This document shows positions 17,836 through 27,541 of a stretch of DNA of 64,000 bases, in pieces. Every line of letters starts with the position of its first letter. Position 1 is the stretch's first letter. The translations under genes were made by a program, and so were the position numbers. The stretch is from Chitinophaga sp. GbtcB8 (GTDB taxonomy: Bacteria; Bacteroidota; Bacteroidia; Chitinophagales; Chitinophagaceae): positions 1-64,000 of the forward strand of contig NZ_JAGXJN010000034.1 of the NCBI RefSeq assembly GCF_019091455.1, in the 5' to 3' direction. The notes under the pieces are model-generated. The model saw only the letters and a program-made list of their open reading frames with translations. It was not told the origin of the DNA and ran no database searches.

Positions 17836-20800
17836 TCAATCTCCTGCCTTCAGGAATTTACCGGTCCAGCGGAATTCTCCTTTGCTGTCTTTAACCTCCA
17901 TGATATAATAACCACCGGTGAGGGTGCTTACATCTATATCCTTCTGGATGGTTTTACCGGTTACCGGCTGGGTGAAATTAGCTTTGGGCCGCCCGTTCAT
18001 GTCATAGATAGTGAAGTACAGCTTATCACCGCTGCCTATGTACCTAACCGTAATGCGCATGTTGGTAACAGCCGGGTTGGGGTACATGGCTACAGAATCC
18101 AGGGTAATGCTGGTTTTATCTGTAAGCACCTCTATGGTGTAAGTGGTTTTGCTTGTTGCTCCCTGATCATCTGTTACGGTCAGCTCAAACACATAGGTAC
18201 CTATTTCCAGGCCGCTGATGCGTGTTTCCACCCAATCCGGATGCCAGATGTAAGCCGGGCTTGGGCCGCTTACCTGCCTCCAGGAATAGGTAGTAATGGT
18301 ACCGTCAGGATCATTAGACTGTTCGGCGTTTATGTACATGAAATCGTTCGGCGCCTGTACAGATTCATCGCCGGTGGCAATGGCCAGCGGTGCCATGTTC
18401 TTGGCTGTGGCAGCCGCTTTTACGGTTACGGTTACACGGTCGGTGGCAAATACGCCTCCATTATCGGTTACTTTCAGCTCAAATACATAGGTACCTGCAG
18501 CTACAAGGCCGGTAATGTTGGTGGATACATTGGCAGGCTCAATAATGGTAGCGTTTGCACCGCTTATTTTAGTCCACTGGTATTTGCGGATGCTGCCATC
18601 GCTGTCCTTACTCTTGCTACCATTCACAGTTGCAGTAGTGAGCGGTAAGGTGATGGTGAGATCACCGCCGGCATTGGCGATCGGCGCCTTATTGTTCGGG
18701 TCAGGCAGTACGGTTACGGTTACACGGTCTGTAGATACCGCACCTTTGCCACTCGTTACGCGCAGCTCATATACATAGGTACCTACATCCAGGCCGGTAA
18801 TATTGGTGGCCCTGCTGTGGGGTTCTATAATAGTACCCTGGCCGCCGCTTACCTTAGACCAGGTGTAAGATACGATGCTGCCTTTGGATGCGCTGCCATC
18901 TGCATGCGCAGTGCGCAGCGGCAGGGTGATCCGGATATCGGCGCCTGCATTGGCTACCGGTTCTCCGACCATAACTTCATCTATCACCGTAATGGTTACA
19001 CGGTCTGTAGCGGTAGCGCCTTTATTATCTTTTACCGTCAGCCCATATACATAAGTACCTGGCGCCAGGCCGGTAATGTTGGTAGCCCTGCTGTGGGGTT
19101 CTATAATAGTACCCTGGCCGCCGCTTATTTTAGTCCATGTATAAGATACAATGCTGCCATCCGGATCTTTGGACGCGCTGCCATCCACATGTGCAGTACG
19201 CAGCGGTAAAGTAATGGTCATGTCCTGGCCGGCATTGGCTACCGGTGTTTTATTTGCTGCAGCGTTTACAACTACAGTTACCTCGTCGGTTGCAGTGGCA
19301 TTCTTATTATCCGTTACCGTTAATCTGAACACATAAGTGCCCTGTGTTAAACCGGTAACCGTAGTTTTGCTGGCGCTGGCAGTAGTAATGGCGCCACTTC
19401 CGGGGCCGCTTACTTTTGTCCAGGCATATTTGCTGATCTTGCCATCGGAATCCGCAGATTTTGTACCGTCCAGCGTAGCGCTGTTAGTTGGCAGGGTAAT
19501 GTTAATATTGGCACCGGCATTTGCAGTAGGTGTTTTATTAGCGGCTGCGTTTACAGTTACGGTCACTTCATCTGAAGCCGTAGCATTATCATCGTCTGTT
19601 ACTGTTAATCTGAACACATAAGTGCCCTGTGTTAAACCGGTAACCGTGGTTTTGCTGGCGCTGGCAGTAGTAATGGCGCCACTTCCGGGGCCGCTTACTT
19701 TTGTCCAGGCATATTTGCTGATCTTGCCATCGGAATCCGCAGATTTTGTACCATCCAGCGTAGTGCTGTTAGTTGGCAGGGTAATGTTAATATTGGCACC
19801 GGCATTTGCAGTAGGTGTTTTATTAGCGGCTGCGTTTACAGTTACGGTCACTTCATCTGAAGCGGTAGCATTCTTATTATCGGTTACGGTTAAACGGAAC
19901 ACATAAGTACCGGCAATGGTAAGCCCTGTTACGGTTGTTTTGCTGGCTGTGGCGGAGCTAATGGCGCCACCTGTTGGGCCGCTTACTTTTGTCCAGGCAT
20001 ATTTGCTGATGCTGCCATCGGCATCTTTAGAGGCAGTACCATTCAGCGTTGCGGTGCTGGTTGGTAAGGTGATCCTTACATCAGCGCCTGCACTGGCTAC
20101 CGGCGCCTGGTTACCACCCGGGTTCACTACATTGACCACTACCTGGTCCTTGCTAACACCGCCTGCATTATCTGTTATGCTCAGCTCAAAGGTGTAGCTG
20201 CCTGCTACCAGGCCGGTAACATCGGTATTGCTGGCATCATTTTCTGCAATGGTAAAGGCGCCCGGACCACTGATCTTTTTCCACAGGTAGCTTACGATCA
20301 CACCATCCGGATCCAGTGAGTTGCTGCCGTATAATTGTGTTGCGTTGGTTGGCAATGTTAAAGTAACATCGCTGCCTGCTTCTGCATCCGGCAGCTTATT
20401 ACCGGTGGAGGGCTGTACGGTTACCATTACTTCATCTGTGCTGATTGCGCCGCTGTTATCTGTAACAGTCAGCTGAAATACATAGGTACCTTGTATAAGG
20501 TTGGTAACCGTAGTTTTAGAAACAGTAGGGGTGGTAATAGTGCCCTGTACGGGGCCGCTCAGCTTTTTCCAGGCATATTTGGAGATGATGCCATCCTTGT
20601 CTTTAGAACCGGTACCATTCAGCGTAACGGTGGTGGCTGGCAGTTTAATAACCACGTCGCCACCGGCATCGGCCGCAGGCGCAGTGTTCAGGAGGCCTGC
20701 ATACTCATACGCACCAACGTCGTACTTACCACCCTGCGGGCGTGTTACATCATCAAAGTCTGTTTTCAGACCCAGGTCAGACATATCCCGTCCGGCGTTT

Positions 20801-22899
20801 ACTGCCGCTGATCTGGAGGTAAGCTCGAATATACCACCCAGGATATTTCCCAGTAATGGCAGGTCAGTTGTTTTATACGACTGGTTATTGGAATAATCGA
20901 ATTTAATGGGCGCGGAACCTCTGATATACATGCCGGACTGCGGATAATCCCAGGAACCACCCGGCGCTATCAGCAGGTTATTATACACCTTGTGACCAAC
21001 GGTGGTAAGGTCGGCATAGATCTTAATAGCATCTACTCCGGTACCGGATACAGTGTTATTATAGATATAACCGGTGGCTGGCTGGAATAACAGTTTATCC
21101 GTTACGTTTATACCTTCATAATAGATGTTGGTAACCACGTTATTGTACACATAGTTAATGCCGCTGCCAAAGATCTGGATACCGCAGTTATAACCTTTGT
21201 CTACCCGGTTGTTGTAGATGCGCAGCGTACTGCCGCCACCGCAAAGGATGCCGTAGCCGTGTGCGCTGTTCCTGGCCATGGCATAGTTCACCAGGCGGTT
21301 ATGGTGCACCAGGTTGGAGCCCAGGTCGGCCATGGAGATCTGGATACCATCGCTTCCTACATTTTCCAGGTCGTTATCATATACTTCCAGGTTTTCAATG
21401 TGGTGCGATTTCATGTTTTTGCAGGTACCATCATCCCACAGGTAATGGGTGTTACCAATGTAAAAACCTTCCCATGCGGAGTTGCGGCACAGCAGGTGGT
21501 GGATCTTTACATTACGCATTACGAACGCGCCTTCCAGCCACTCGGGATGCCCGCATTGCTGCAGGGTTTTGGCCTGCACAAACATACCGGCATCGTGCAC
21601 GTATGCATTATGCAGGTCATAGTCGCTGCTGCCGTCTCCTAAGAAGAAACCAAACAGCTTCTGGCCATTTTTATTAGTACCGTTTACATCAAAACCATAT
21701 TCCAGGTTCTTGTCGCCGGTACCTTCTACTTTAAAATATTTTGAGTTGGTAAATACAAAAGCGGCTACGGTGGTGGTGCTGTTTACGCCGGTGCGTACCA
21801 GGCCGCCACAGTTCTGGATAATGATGGGTTTAGCAGCTGTACCCAGCAATCCGCCGAACTGGATAAAATCATAATCACCTGCAGCCAGGCACAGGGTATC
21901 CCCTGCCGTTATGTTCAGGCTCTTCATAGCATCCGGGTAATAAACCTGGTTGCCGCTGGAGCGGGGTACGGTGATACGTTTATTAACAGTACCTGTGCCG
22001 TTGGATGGTTTGGAAGGTGTAGTGGTTGGGGGTGTGGAGGAGACGCCACGGGTATATTGCAGCATCCACTCATACACGTTCATATTGTTCTCCTTAAAAT
22101 TCGGATCGTAGGTTTTTGACCACGCATCGTGGATTTTCGCGTTAAAAGTCGTCAGTTTGGCCATGGGATTAGGTGCCGGTTTGGAACCATCGATCCCATC
22201 TACCCAGCCTACAGAATATTTGTAGGGTACCGTAGGGTCATTATTGTTATGTGTGGCCCACACGGGTGTATTATTACTGGCAATTGTTTTTTGCAGTTGC
22301 GGATAAGGTACCGGATCATAGGCGCCGCATACCACTACTGCTGCTGCATACTGTTTTGCTTTTGAGGGCACTTCAGAGATAGCACCCCAGACAACACCAC
22401 CGCCCATACTTAAACCGGTAACGTATAAACGGGAGGCGTCTATACGCAGGTTCTTTTCCAGGTAAGCTACCAGGCGGTGAATGTCGCCGGCGCCCGGCCA
22501 TGTTTTAAATTGTGGTGAAATTACAATGAAAGAATACTGTTTCCCGTTAGAGGTGAATGAGTTCGGAAAAGTGCCCCGCTCAATCAATGCCTGCGGTCCG
22601 TTCTTCAGTACTTTAGACTGTAAGGACTTAGCATTGGCGCCGGCAAGTTCGCCTACGCCGTGCACAGAGATTAGTAAAGGATAAGATTTTGTAGGATTAG
22701 CGTCGTAATCGACAGGAAGAGCCTGATAATAGCCTGTTAAATTCGTAAACGTATCCGGCAAGGTTTTTGGAACGTTCTTCATTCCCTGACCGAAAGACGA
22801 CAGGCATAAGGATAGACAGGACAAGAGCACTAATAGACCTGTGCGGCCAGGCACAGTTGAGTTAGTGTAATGTTGTTTCATTACATAGAGGTTTTTCAT
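17836..22899 (-). CDS. giant T9SS-secreted hydrolase/beta-helix/PKD protein
   Basis: About 1690 residues, secreted. Numbered from the furthest ATG (22926; ATGs at 22899 and 22881 are also possible): signal peptide ending SSFGQ (about 47); alpha/beta hydrolase (about 60-300) with oxyanion-type HGVGE, elbow GLSMGG, Asp in NNNDPTVP and a HDAW motif; right-handed beta-helix (about 315-740) with repeated NN-x-V turns; nine PKD-type repeats (about 742-1600); T9SS type A sorting domain (AMYPNPAVTNM to the end). The helix suggests a polysaccharide lyase or other glycan-binding role and the hydrolase an esterase; neither substrate is known. It lies beside the EPS genes, so matrix polysaccharide is a reasonable target (inference). 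Confidence 0.88.
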   Translation of the reverse strand: MKNLYVMKQHYTNSTVPGRTGLLVLLSCLSLCLSSFGQGMKNVPKTLPDTFTNLTGYYQALPVDYDANPTKSYPLLISVHGVGELAGANAKSLQSKVLKNGPQALIERGTFPNSFTSNGKQYSFIVISPQFKTWPGAGDIHRLVAYLEKNLRIDASRLYVTGLSMGGGVVWGAISEVPSKAKQYAAAVVVCGAYDPVPYPQLQKTIASNNTPVWATHNNNDPTVPYKYSVGWVDGIDGSKPAPNPMAKLTTFNAKIHDAWSKTYDPNFKENNMNVYEWMLQYTRGVSSTPPTTTPSKPSNGTGTVNKRITVPRSSGNQVYYPDAMKSLNITAGDTLCLAAGDYDFIQFGGLLGTAAKPIIIQNCGGLVRTGVNSTTTVAAFVFTNSKYFKVEGTGDKNLEYGFDVNGTNKNGQKLFGFFLGDGSSDYDLHNAYVHDAGMFVQAKTLQQCGHPEWLEGAFVMRNVKIHHLLCRNSAWEGFYIGNTHYLWDDGTCKNMKSHHIENLEVYDNDLENVGSDGIQISMADLGSNLVHHNRLVNYAMARNSAHGYGILCGGGSTLRIYNNRVDKGYNCGIQIFGSGINYVYNNVVTNIYYEGINVTDKLLFQPATGYIYNNTVSGTGVDAIKIYADLTTVGHKVYNNLLIAPGGSWDYPQSGMYIRGSAPIKFDYSNNQSYKTTDLPLLGNILGGIFELTSRSAAVNAGRDMSDLGLKTDFDDVTRPQGGKYDVGAYEYAGLLNTAPAADAGGDVVIKLPATTVTLNGTGSKDKDGIISKYAWKKLSGPVQGTITTPTVSKTTVTNLIQGTYVFQLTVTDNSGAISTDEVMVTVQPSTGNKLPDAEAGSDVTLTLPTNATQLYGSNSLDPDGVIVSYLWKKISGPGAFTIAENDASNTDVTGLVAGSYTFELSITDNAGGVSKDQVVVNVVNPGGNQAPVASAGADVRITLPTSTATLNGTASKDADGSISKYAWTKVSGPTGGAISSATASKTTVTGLTIAGTYVFRLTVTDNKNATASDEVTVTVNAAANKTPTANAGANINITLPTNSTTLDGTKSADSDGKISKYAWTKVSGPGSGAITTASASKTTVTGLTQGTYVFRLTVTDDDNATASDEVTVTVNAAANKTPTANAGANINITLPTNSATLDGTKSADSDGKISKYAWTKVSGPGSGAITTASASKTTVTGLTQGTYVFRLTVTDNKNATATDEVTVVVNAAANKTPVANAGQDMTITLPLRTAHVDGSASKDPDGSIVSYTWTKISGGQGTIIEPHSRATNITGLAPGTYVYGLTVKDNKGATATDRVTITVIDEVMVGEPVANAGADIRITLPLRTAHADGSASKGSIVSYTWSKVSGGQGTIIEPHSRATNITGLDVGTYVYELRVTSGKGAVSTDRVTVTVLPDPNNKAPIANAGGDLTITLPLTTATVNGSKSKDSDGSIRKYQWTKISGANATIIEPANVSTNITGLVAAGTYVFELKVTDNGGVFATDRVTVTVKAAATAKNMAPLAIATGDESVQAPNDFMYINAEQSNDPDGTITTYSWRQVSGPSPAYIWHPDWVETRISGLEIGTYVFELTVTDDQGATSKTTYTIEVLTDKTSITLDSVAMYPNPAVTNMRITVRYIGSGDKLYFTIYDMNGRPKANFTQPVTGKTIQKDIDVSTLTGGYYIMEVKDSKGEFRWTGKFLKAGD
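19337..19906 (-). repeat. tandem near-identical 285-bp PKD repeat
   Basis: Two consecutive 285-bp units (19337-19621 and 19622-19906) inside the PKD array are nearly identical at DNA level, differing at a handful of bases, whereas the other seven PKD repeats have diverged strongly. This marks a recent in-frame duplication or gene-conversion event. Confidence 0.85.
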
Positions 22900-22926
22900 A
22901 TTAAACATATGGTGTTGGTTTATCAA

Positions 22927-23331
22927 TGAGATCTTTCCAAGCTTTCAAGCCTTAATCCCCCCTGGACAAGCATTGAATGGCTGAATGAATAACACTGACG
23001 GGTGATGTTGGTCTTCTTATGTCGGGCGTAAATATTATGTACTCTTCTAATGTTTCTTCAATATCACCCTTGCAAAGAAAGTATTTTTTATTTATCAAAT
23101 AATAGTTTTTTTGTATATATATCAGGATTTATAATAAATTATCTTTTTTCCTCCCTCGTATTACATTGTTTTTCAATATTTACAACCAGCGATTGTTGTA
23201 ACATATTTTTTTATTAACAAAAAAATGTATCTTGCACGCGTAAAAACATATAGTATTGTTACCCCATATACTACTCTTTTTCTAACTGTATCCTGTTAAA
23301 AAAACCGCTTTATTATTATTAACGACGACAC
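22927..23331. promoter_or_regulatory. divergent intergenic region with leader hairpin
   Basis: This 405-bp A/T-rich gap has no gene. For the minus-strand giant protein, a -7-like box (TTTCTTTG, 23073-23080) is followed by an 11-bp stem, one wobble pair, at 23059-23069 with 23000-23010, so the transcript would begin with a long hairpin. For the plus-strand flippase gene, TATCTTGC (23228-23235) is a TAnnTTGC box 97 bp before its ATG. Confidence 0.45.
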
Positions 23332-24675
23332 ATGGCTTTTGGATTTCTGGCTGCCATCCGCAACCGGCATTTTCACTCTTTAATGGGTAATGTTGTGATG
23401 GCTTTTTTTAACGTACTGTCTTTCTCGTTACTCGTGCGCCTCCTATCCCTGAATGCTTTCGGGGAATGGGTTACCTTCATTGGCACCTATAATCTGCTGG
23501 ACCAGGTACGTACCGCCTTACTCCAAACCGGCCTGATAAAATTTTATGCGGGGGTGGATGAGACTACCGGGCGGCGGGTAATTGGCGCGGGCTGGTACAT
23601 TTCCATCCTGCTTACCTTAAGTTATATAACACTTTCGTTCCTTGCTTACTTTGTAGCTTACAGATGGTTTAACCCTACCTGGCATCTATTTATTTGCTGG
23701 CTGGGCATGCTTACACTTTTTTCCCTGCCCATGAACTTTGCTACCTGGGTATTGCAGGCAGAACACCGTTTTGAAAAAATTATCTGGGTCCGGTTAATGC
23801 AGAACGGCTCCTTCCTGGTGCTGCTGGGCGTGTTATACCTTACAAAGCTGGTAAGCCTGCCCAATGTATTATATGCGTATTGCGCATCCATGGCGCTGGC
23901 CAGCATTTACTGCCTGCTGCGTAAATGGACCATGATCCGCTCTGTGTTTTTCCGTACAAAAGAGCAGGCGCGGGAACTTTTCAGCTTTGGTAAACATATT
24001 GTGGGCAGTATGGCCTCCTCTTCCCTGCTTAATTATTCCGACACACTGGTGATCCGCACCCTGCTGAACCCCGCTGCTGTGGCTATTTACAGCATACCGC
24101 AAAAGTTTATGGAGGTAATTGAAATTATACTGCGCAGCTTTGTAGCTACGGCACAGCCTACCCTTTCCAGCGCCGCTAACCGGAATGACTATACGGGCGT
24201 AGCACGGGCTTTTGCAAAATATACCGGCACAGTGAGCTTGCTTATTACTCCATTTATTATAGGATTGCTGATCTTTACGCAGCCCTTAATTATCATATTA
24301 GCTAAAAGCACTTACCTGGATGCTACGGATATTGTGCGCATTATACTGTTCTCCGCCATCCTGTGGCCCATTGACCGTTTCATTGGCGTTACGCTGGACA
24401 TGATCAATTTGCCCAACGTGAATTTTTATAAAAATTTCCTGAAGCTGATCCTGAATGTGGCCTGTGATATTCTTTTTGTGTGGATCTATACAGATATCCG
24501 CTCGGTAGCGTTCGCTTCCCTGCTGAACGTAATATTTGCCGTAGTGTTCGGATATTACTTTTTGAAGAAACATCTGGATGTACATTTGCGCGATGTATGG
24601 ACCTTAGGCTGGCAGGAATGTAAAAGGTTATTGGCAAAAATAAGGGGAAAGGCCATGGTGGCGGATAAGGCATAG
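23332..24675 (+). CDS. polysaccharide flippase (Wzx-like, MOP superfamily)
   Basis: A 447-residue inner-membrane protein with about twelve hydrophobic segments, matching the lipid-linked oligosaccharide flippases of the MOP superfamily (PF01943/PF13440 type). The N-terminal segment FFNVLSFSLLVRLLSLNAFGEW is characteristic, as are the repeated aromatic/Gly-rich helices and a short basic cytoplasmic tail. It would move the lipid-linked repeat unit built by the neighbouring glycosyltransferases to the periplasm. It converges on the minus-strand EPS operon, with a shared bidirectional terminator between. Confidence 0.88.
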   Translation: MAFGFLAAIRNRHFHSLMGNVVMAFFNVLSFSLLVRLLSLNAFGEWVTFIGTYNLLDQVRTALLQTGLIKFYAGVDETTGRRVIGAGWYISILLTLSYITLSFLAYFVAYRWFNPTWHLFICWLGMLTLFSLPMNFATWVLQAEHRFEKIIWVRLMQNGSFLVLLGVLYLTKLVSLPNVLYAYCASMALASIYCLLRKWTMIRSVFFRTKEQARELFSFGKHIVGSMASSSLLNYSDTLVIRTLLNPAAVAIYSIPQKFMEVIEIILRSFVATAQPTLSSAANRNDYTGVARAFAKYTGTVSLLITPFIIGLLIFTQPLIIILAKSTYLDATDIVRIILFSAILWPIDRFIGVTLDMINLPNVNFYKNFLKLILNVACDILFVWIYTDIRSVAFASLLNVIFAVVFGYYFLKKHLDVHLRDVWTLGWQECKRLLAKIRGKAMVADKA

Positions 24676-24690
24676 CTCAATTACATATAA

Positions 24691-24732
24691 AAAAAAGCCG
24701 GATATGAAGTAATGATCATATCCGGCTTTTTT
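24691..24732. terminator. bidirectional intrinsic terminator
   Basis: A 17-bp stem (24691-24707 with 24716-24732), A-run left and T-run right, with an 8-nt loop, lies between the flippase gene and the end of the minus-strand EPS operon. Confidence 0.9.
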
Positions 24733-24744
24733 AATAACATCAGC

Positions 24745-25602
24745 TCATAATACCTTCCATACCACTTCCTCATCCAGCAGGTCCATAATAGCGGCGCTTT
24801 TTTCAAGATCAAACTTGCGGGCAAACAGCTTACCGGAAGCCAGCAGCAGTGTCATATCTTCTGTAGCAAAAGTTTTAGGATGCTCTTTTCCTGCGCTCCA
24901 GTCAATGTAGTGCAGGTTATCGCCGGTTACCTGCGCGCGGTAAGGGCTGTTCATGAGAATGGTCTGCAGCAGAAACTCATCTGATCCCCAGGTGTATCTG
25001 AAATAACGCTGCAGTTCCGGATGCTGCTCTTCAAATTGCAGGCAGTACTCCACGCAATCCGGTGTAAGTGTCCACCAGGCGGAGCCACAGTACAGCTTAA
25101 AGCCCAGCGGTGTGCGGCGTTTAGGCAGCAAGGCTGTAAGCAGGCGGCCAAACTTATACTTACCGGGAAAATGATGTTCTACAAAATGATAGTTATTCAT
25201 TTTGCTCATCATGGGCGCCAGCGCTTCATCATTAATAACGTTAATGAACTGCTGGCCGCTCTCCTGCCGGCTGCATAGAAAATCATAAATATAACCGGCG
25301 GGTTTTAACACATAATCCTGCGCGCTGAGTAAAGTAATGTACTTATATTTTTCGCCGCTTTCCATTACGGCCTGCATACTGTTCAGCGTAGCCTGCAAAA
25401 TGCTCCAGCCCGCCCAGGTAACCTTTACCCTTTCCGGCACGGTGTATACCTGCGGCAGGGATAAAGGCGCTTCCCAATCCTGCAGGCCGCACTTTGCATC
25501 CACATGCACATAACAATCAATACCCGGGTGTGCCAGCCTTTGTAAAAGGCGTTGCAGCTGGGCCGGTTGTTTGTGTGCGAGTATTATAAATGCGATCCTC
25601 AT
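24745..25602 (-). CDS. core-2/I-branching-type glycosyltransferase (GT14-like)
   Basis: Similar to beta-1,6-N-acetylglucosaminyltransferases of family GT14. Motifs seen: N-terminal IAFIILAHKQP, CYVHVDAK, TLLSAQDYVL, GSAWWTLTPDC, the acidic DEFLLQTILMNSPY and YIDWS. It probably adds a branch or side sugar to the EPS repeat; the linkage is an inference from the family. The preferred ATG at 25602 overlaps the upstream methyltransferase stop as ATGA, giving 285 residues; an in-frame ATG at 25614 adds four residues. It is the last gene of the minus-strand operon. Confidence 0.85.
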   Translation of the reverse strand: MRIAFIILAHKQPAQLQRLLQRLAHPGIDCYVHVDAKCGLQDWEAPLSLPQVYTVPERVKVTWAGWSILQATLNSMQAVMESGEKYKYITLLSAQDYVLKPAGYIYDFLCSRQESGQQFINVINDEALAPMMSKMNNYHFVEHHFPGKYKFGRLLTALLPKRRTPLGFKLYCGSAWWTLTPDCVEYCLQFEEQHPELQRYFRYTWGSDEFLLQTILMNSPYRAQVTGDNLHYIDWSAGKEHPKTFATEDMTLLLASGKLFARKFDLEKSAAIMDLLDEEVVWKVL

Positions 25603-26357
25603 TTCTTCCTCCATACTGTATTAAACCCACCTGTAAAACCCAGCGGCAGTATTTCTGCTACCTGGCAATCCAGGGCCTGCAAAAACTTAATGCGTTTGGT
25701 GAACAGGGAAAAGGGAAATACATCTTCCACAAAATTGGTTTTGGCAAAACGTACGATCTTAAAATCGTGCGCAGTGGCCAGGTCATGCAGGTCTTTACGG
25801 GTAAAGAACTGTACGTGATCCAGGTTATCGGCCTGCGACTGTACGGTGGTCCCTCTAAAGCCCAGCGCTTTTTTTATACCGTTAATAAAACCCCATATTG
25901 CAGGATTGTTGCGCGCTTTCAGCATAGGCTTGGTTACACACACTTCCCGCGGGCCTTTACCATTGGGTACTGTAACTATCAGCATGCCCTCAGGTTTCAG
26001 CGCGGCGGCTATTGTTTCCAGCAAAATGCCCGGCTGGTCCAGGTGTTCCAGCACCTCGCTGCATATTACTGCATCGTACTGCTGGCCCTGCGCCTTCAGT
26101 GCTTCTGCGCTGATGGCTTCAAAATGTACATTAGGCAGCTTATTTTTTGAGCGGGCTACGTCTATTGTTTTCTGGCTGATATCAATACCCAGCACATCAT
26201 AACCAAACTGTCCCAGGTGACGGCTTATCACCCCATTGCCACAGCCTACATCCAGTACGCGGCCTTGGGCCGGAATGCCTTGCTGCAGGCAGCTCTCAAT
26301 AAATTTAAGTCGTTTGTTGTCGGTAAAACGTTCGTATTCGTAAGTGATCGTGGTCAT
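25599..26357 (-). CDS. class I SAM-dependent methyltransferase
   Basis: A 252-residue cytoplasmic methyltransferase of the UbiG/Methyltransf_11 type. The SAM-binding motif I is RVLDVGCGNGVISRHL (about 33-48), motif II acidic residue in VLGIDISQ, motif post-I VHFEAISAEAL and motif IV YDAVICSEVLEHLDQPG. In this EPS operon it probably methylates a sugar hydroxyl or a lipid-linked intermediate; the substrate is inferred only from position. It lies 59 bp after the GT4 gene and overlaps the GT14-like gene by four bases. Confidence 0.88.
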   Translation of the reverse strand: MTTITYEYERFTDNKRLKFIESCLQQGIPAQGRVLDVGCGNGVISRHLGQFGYDVLGIDISQKTIDVARSKNKLPNVHFEAISAEALKAQGQQYDAVICSEVLEHLDQPGILLETIAAALKPEGMLIVTVPNGKGPREVCVTKPMLKARNNPAIWGFINGIKKALGFRGTTVQSQADNLDHVQFFTRKDLHDLATAHDFKIVRFAKTNFVEDVFPFSLFTKRIKFLQALDCQVAEILPLGFTGGFNTVWRKK

Positions 26358-26416
26358 AGTATCCTTTATTATTTTTTAATCAGCTTTTAGTAGTTAGTAT
26401 TGACCATTACTAAGCG

Positions 26417-27541
26417 CTAAAGGCTAATTGCTTCATAGATATTTTCAATGCGGCGGGTCATTCCCGTTACATTGTAGGTAGTTTGAATAGTTTTAACAGC
26501 CTTTTGCTGCAGCTGCTTACGCAGATAAAAATCCTGCAACAACCGCACCATAGCGGCGGTTAAGGCTTCGGGATTAGCGGGCGGCACCAGCAGCCCGTTC
26601 TGCTCATGGGTAACGGCTTCCCGCGTACCATCCACATCCGTGGCAATTACCGCTTTACCCATGGCCATGGCCTCCAGCACACCAATAGGAAAACCTTCCC
26701 ATAAGGATGGCAGGCAGTAAATATCCATAGCTTTCAGCACAGCCGGAACATCCTGCCGGAAATCCAGGAACACTACTTTATCTGCAATACCCAACGCCTG
26801 CGCGGTATCCATGGCTGTTTGCTTCAGCTCTCCCCCGCCTACCATCAGCAGCGTAATGTCCTTTACCTGTTGTGTTGCTGCTGCAAATGCGCGGATCATG
26901 GTAACCGGATCTTTCTGGTAGGTCATGCGGGCTATGTACCCTACTACCAGGTGATCTGCCGGGATGCCCACGGCCGTTCTTACATCCGGGTAAATAACGG
27001 CGGGATCAAACTTCTGCAGGTTCACGCCATTCCGGATAACCTCTGCGCGGAAGCTGCCAAAGGCCTGCAGGCCGGTTTGGCGGTTAGCTTCAGATACGCA
27101 GATGTTGACCTGGGCTTTGCGGGTTATAAATTTTTCTGCGGCTATGCGTGCCCGTTTCATCATAGGGTTCAGCCCTTCATGGAACGACCAGCCGTGAATG
27201 GTATAGATCAACGGCAGCTGCAGGGAACGTGCGGCCCACAGCACATTAGTGTTGGCGCGGGTGCCGTGCACATGCACCATATCTATTTGCTGCTGTTGTA
27301 AAAAACGCTTTACCTGTTTCCACACACTGATGTCAAATGCTTTTTCGCTGGCTATTACATGTGCGGGCACCCCCATTTTTTGCAGGGCCTGTATCATGGG
27401 CCCGTCTGTAAAGGCCAGCACTACCGGTTCAAAACGGGTACGGTTAAGCGTGGCCACCAGGTCCAGCACATGGCTTTCCCCTCCGCCAATTTTACCCTGG
27501 CGGATGGTTTGCAGTACGCGTATTTTTTTTGCCGGTAACAT
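26417..27541 (-). CDS. glycosyltransferase family 4
   Basis: GT-B enzyme, 374 residues from the ATG at 27541. Marks are the N-terminal glycine loop GKIGGGESHVLDLVA, IDMVHVHGTRANTN, VVGYIARMTYQKDPVTMIRAF, and the C-terminal E-x7-E region PSLWEGFPIGVLEAMAMGKAVIATD, split here as PSLWEGFPIGVLEAMAM and then GKAVIATD. It uses an unknown nucleotide sugar to extend the lipid-linked EPS unit. The ATG at 27541 overlaps the AsnB stop as TAATG, the same coupling used elsewhere in this operon; an upstream ATG at 27559 is less likely. Confidence 0.9.
   Translation of the reverse strand: MLPAKKIRVLQTIRQGKIGGGESHVLDLVATLNRTRFEPVVLAFTDGPMIQALQKMGVPAHVIASEKAFDISVWKQVKRFLQQQQIDMVHVHGTRANTNVLWAARSLQLPLIYTIHGWSFHEGLNPMMKRARIAAEKFITRKAQVNICVSEANRQTGLQAFGSFRAEVIRNGVNLQKFDPAVIYPDVRTAVGIPADHLVVGYIARMTYQKDPVTMIRAFAAATQQVKDITLLMVGGGELKQTAMDTAQALGIADKVVFLDFRQDVPAVLKAMDIYCLPSLWEGFPIGVLEAMAMGKAVIATDVDGTREAVTHEQNGLLVPPANPEALTAAMVRLLQDFYLRKQLQQKAVKTIQTTYNVTGMTRRIENIYEAISL

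Noticed and set aside
19337..19906. Two near-identical 94-residue plus-strand frames
   Set aside because: They are antisense shadows of the duplicated PKD repeats, which explains their likeness.
17836..20700. CRISPR-like regular repeats
   Set aside because: Periodicity is about 285 bp in an open coding frame and belongs to PKD domains; no short repeat with unique spacers is present in the window.
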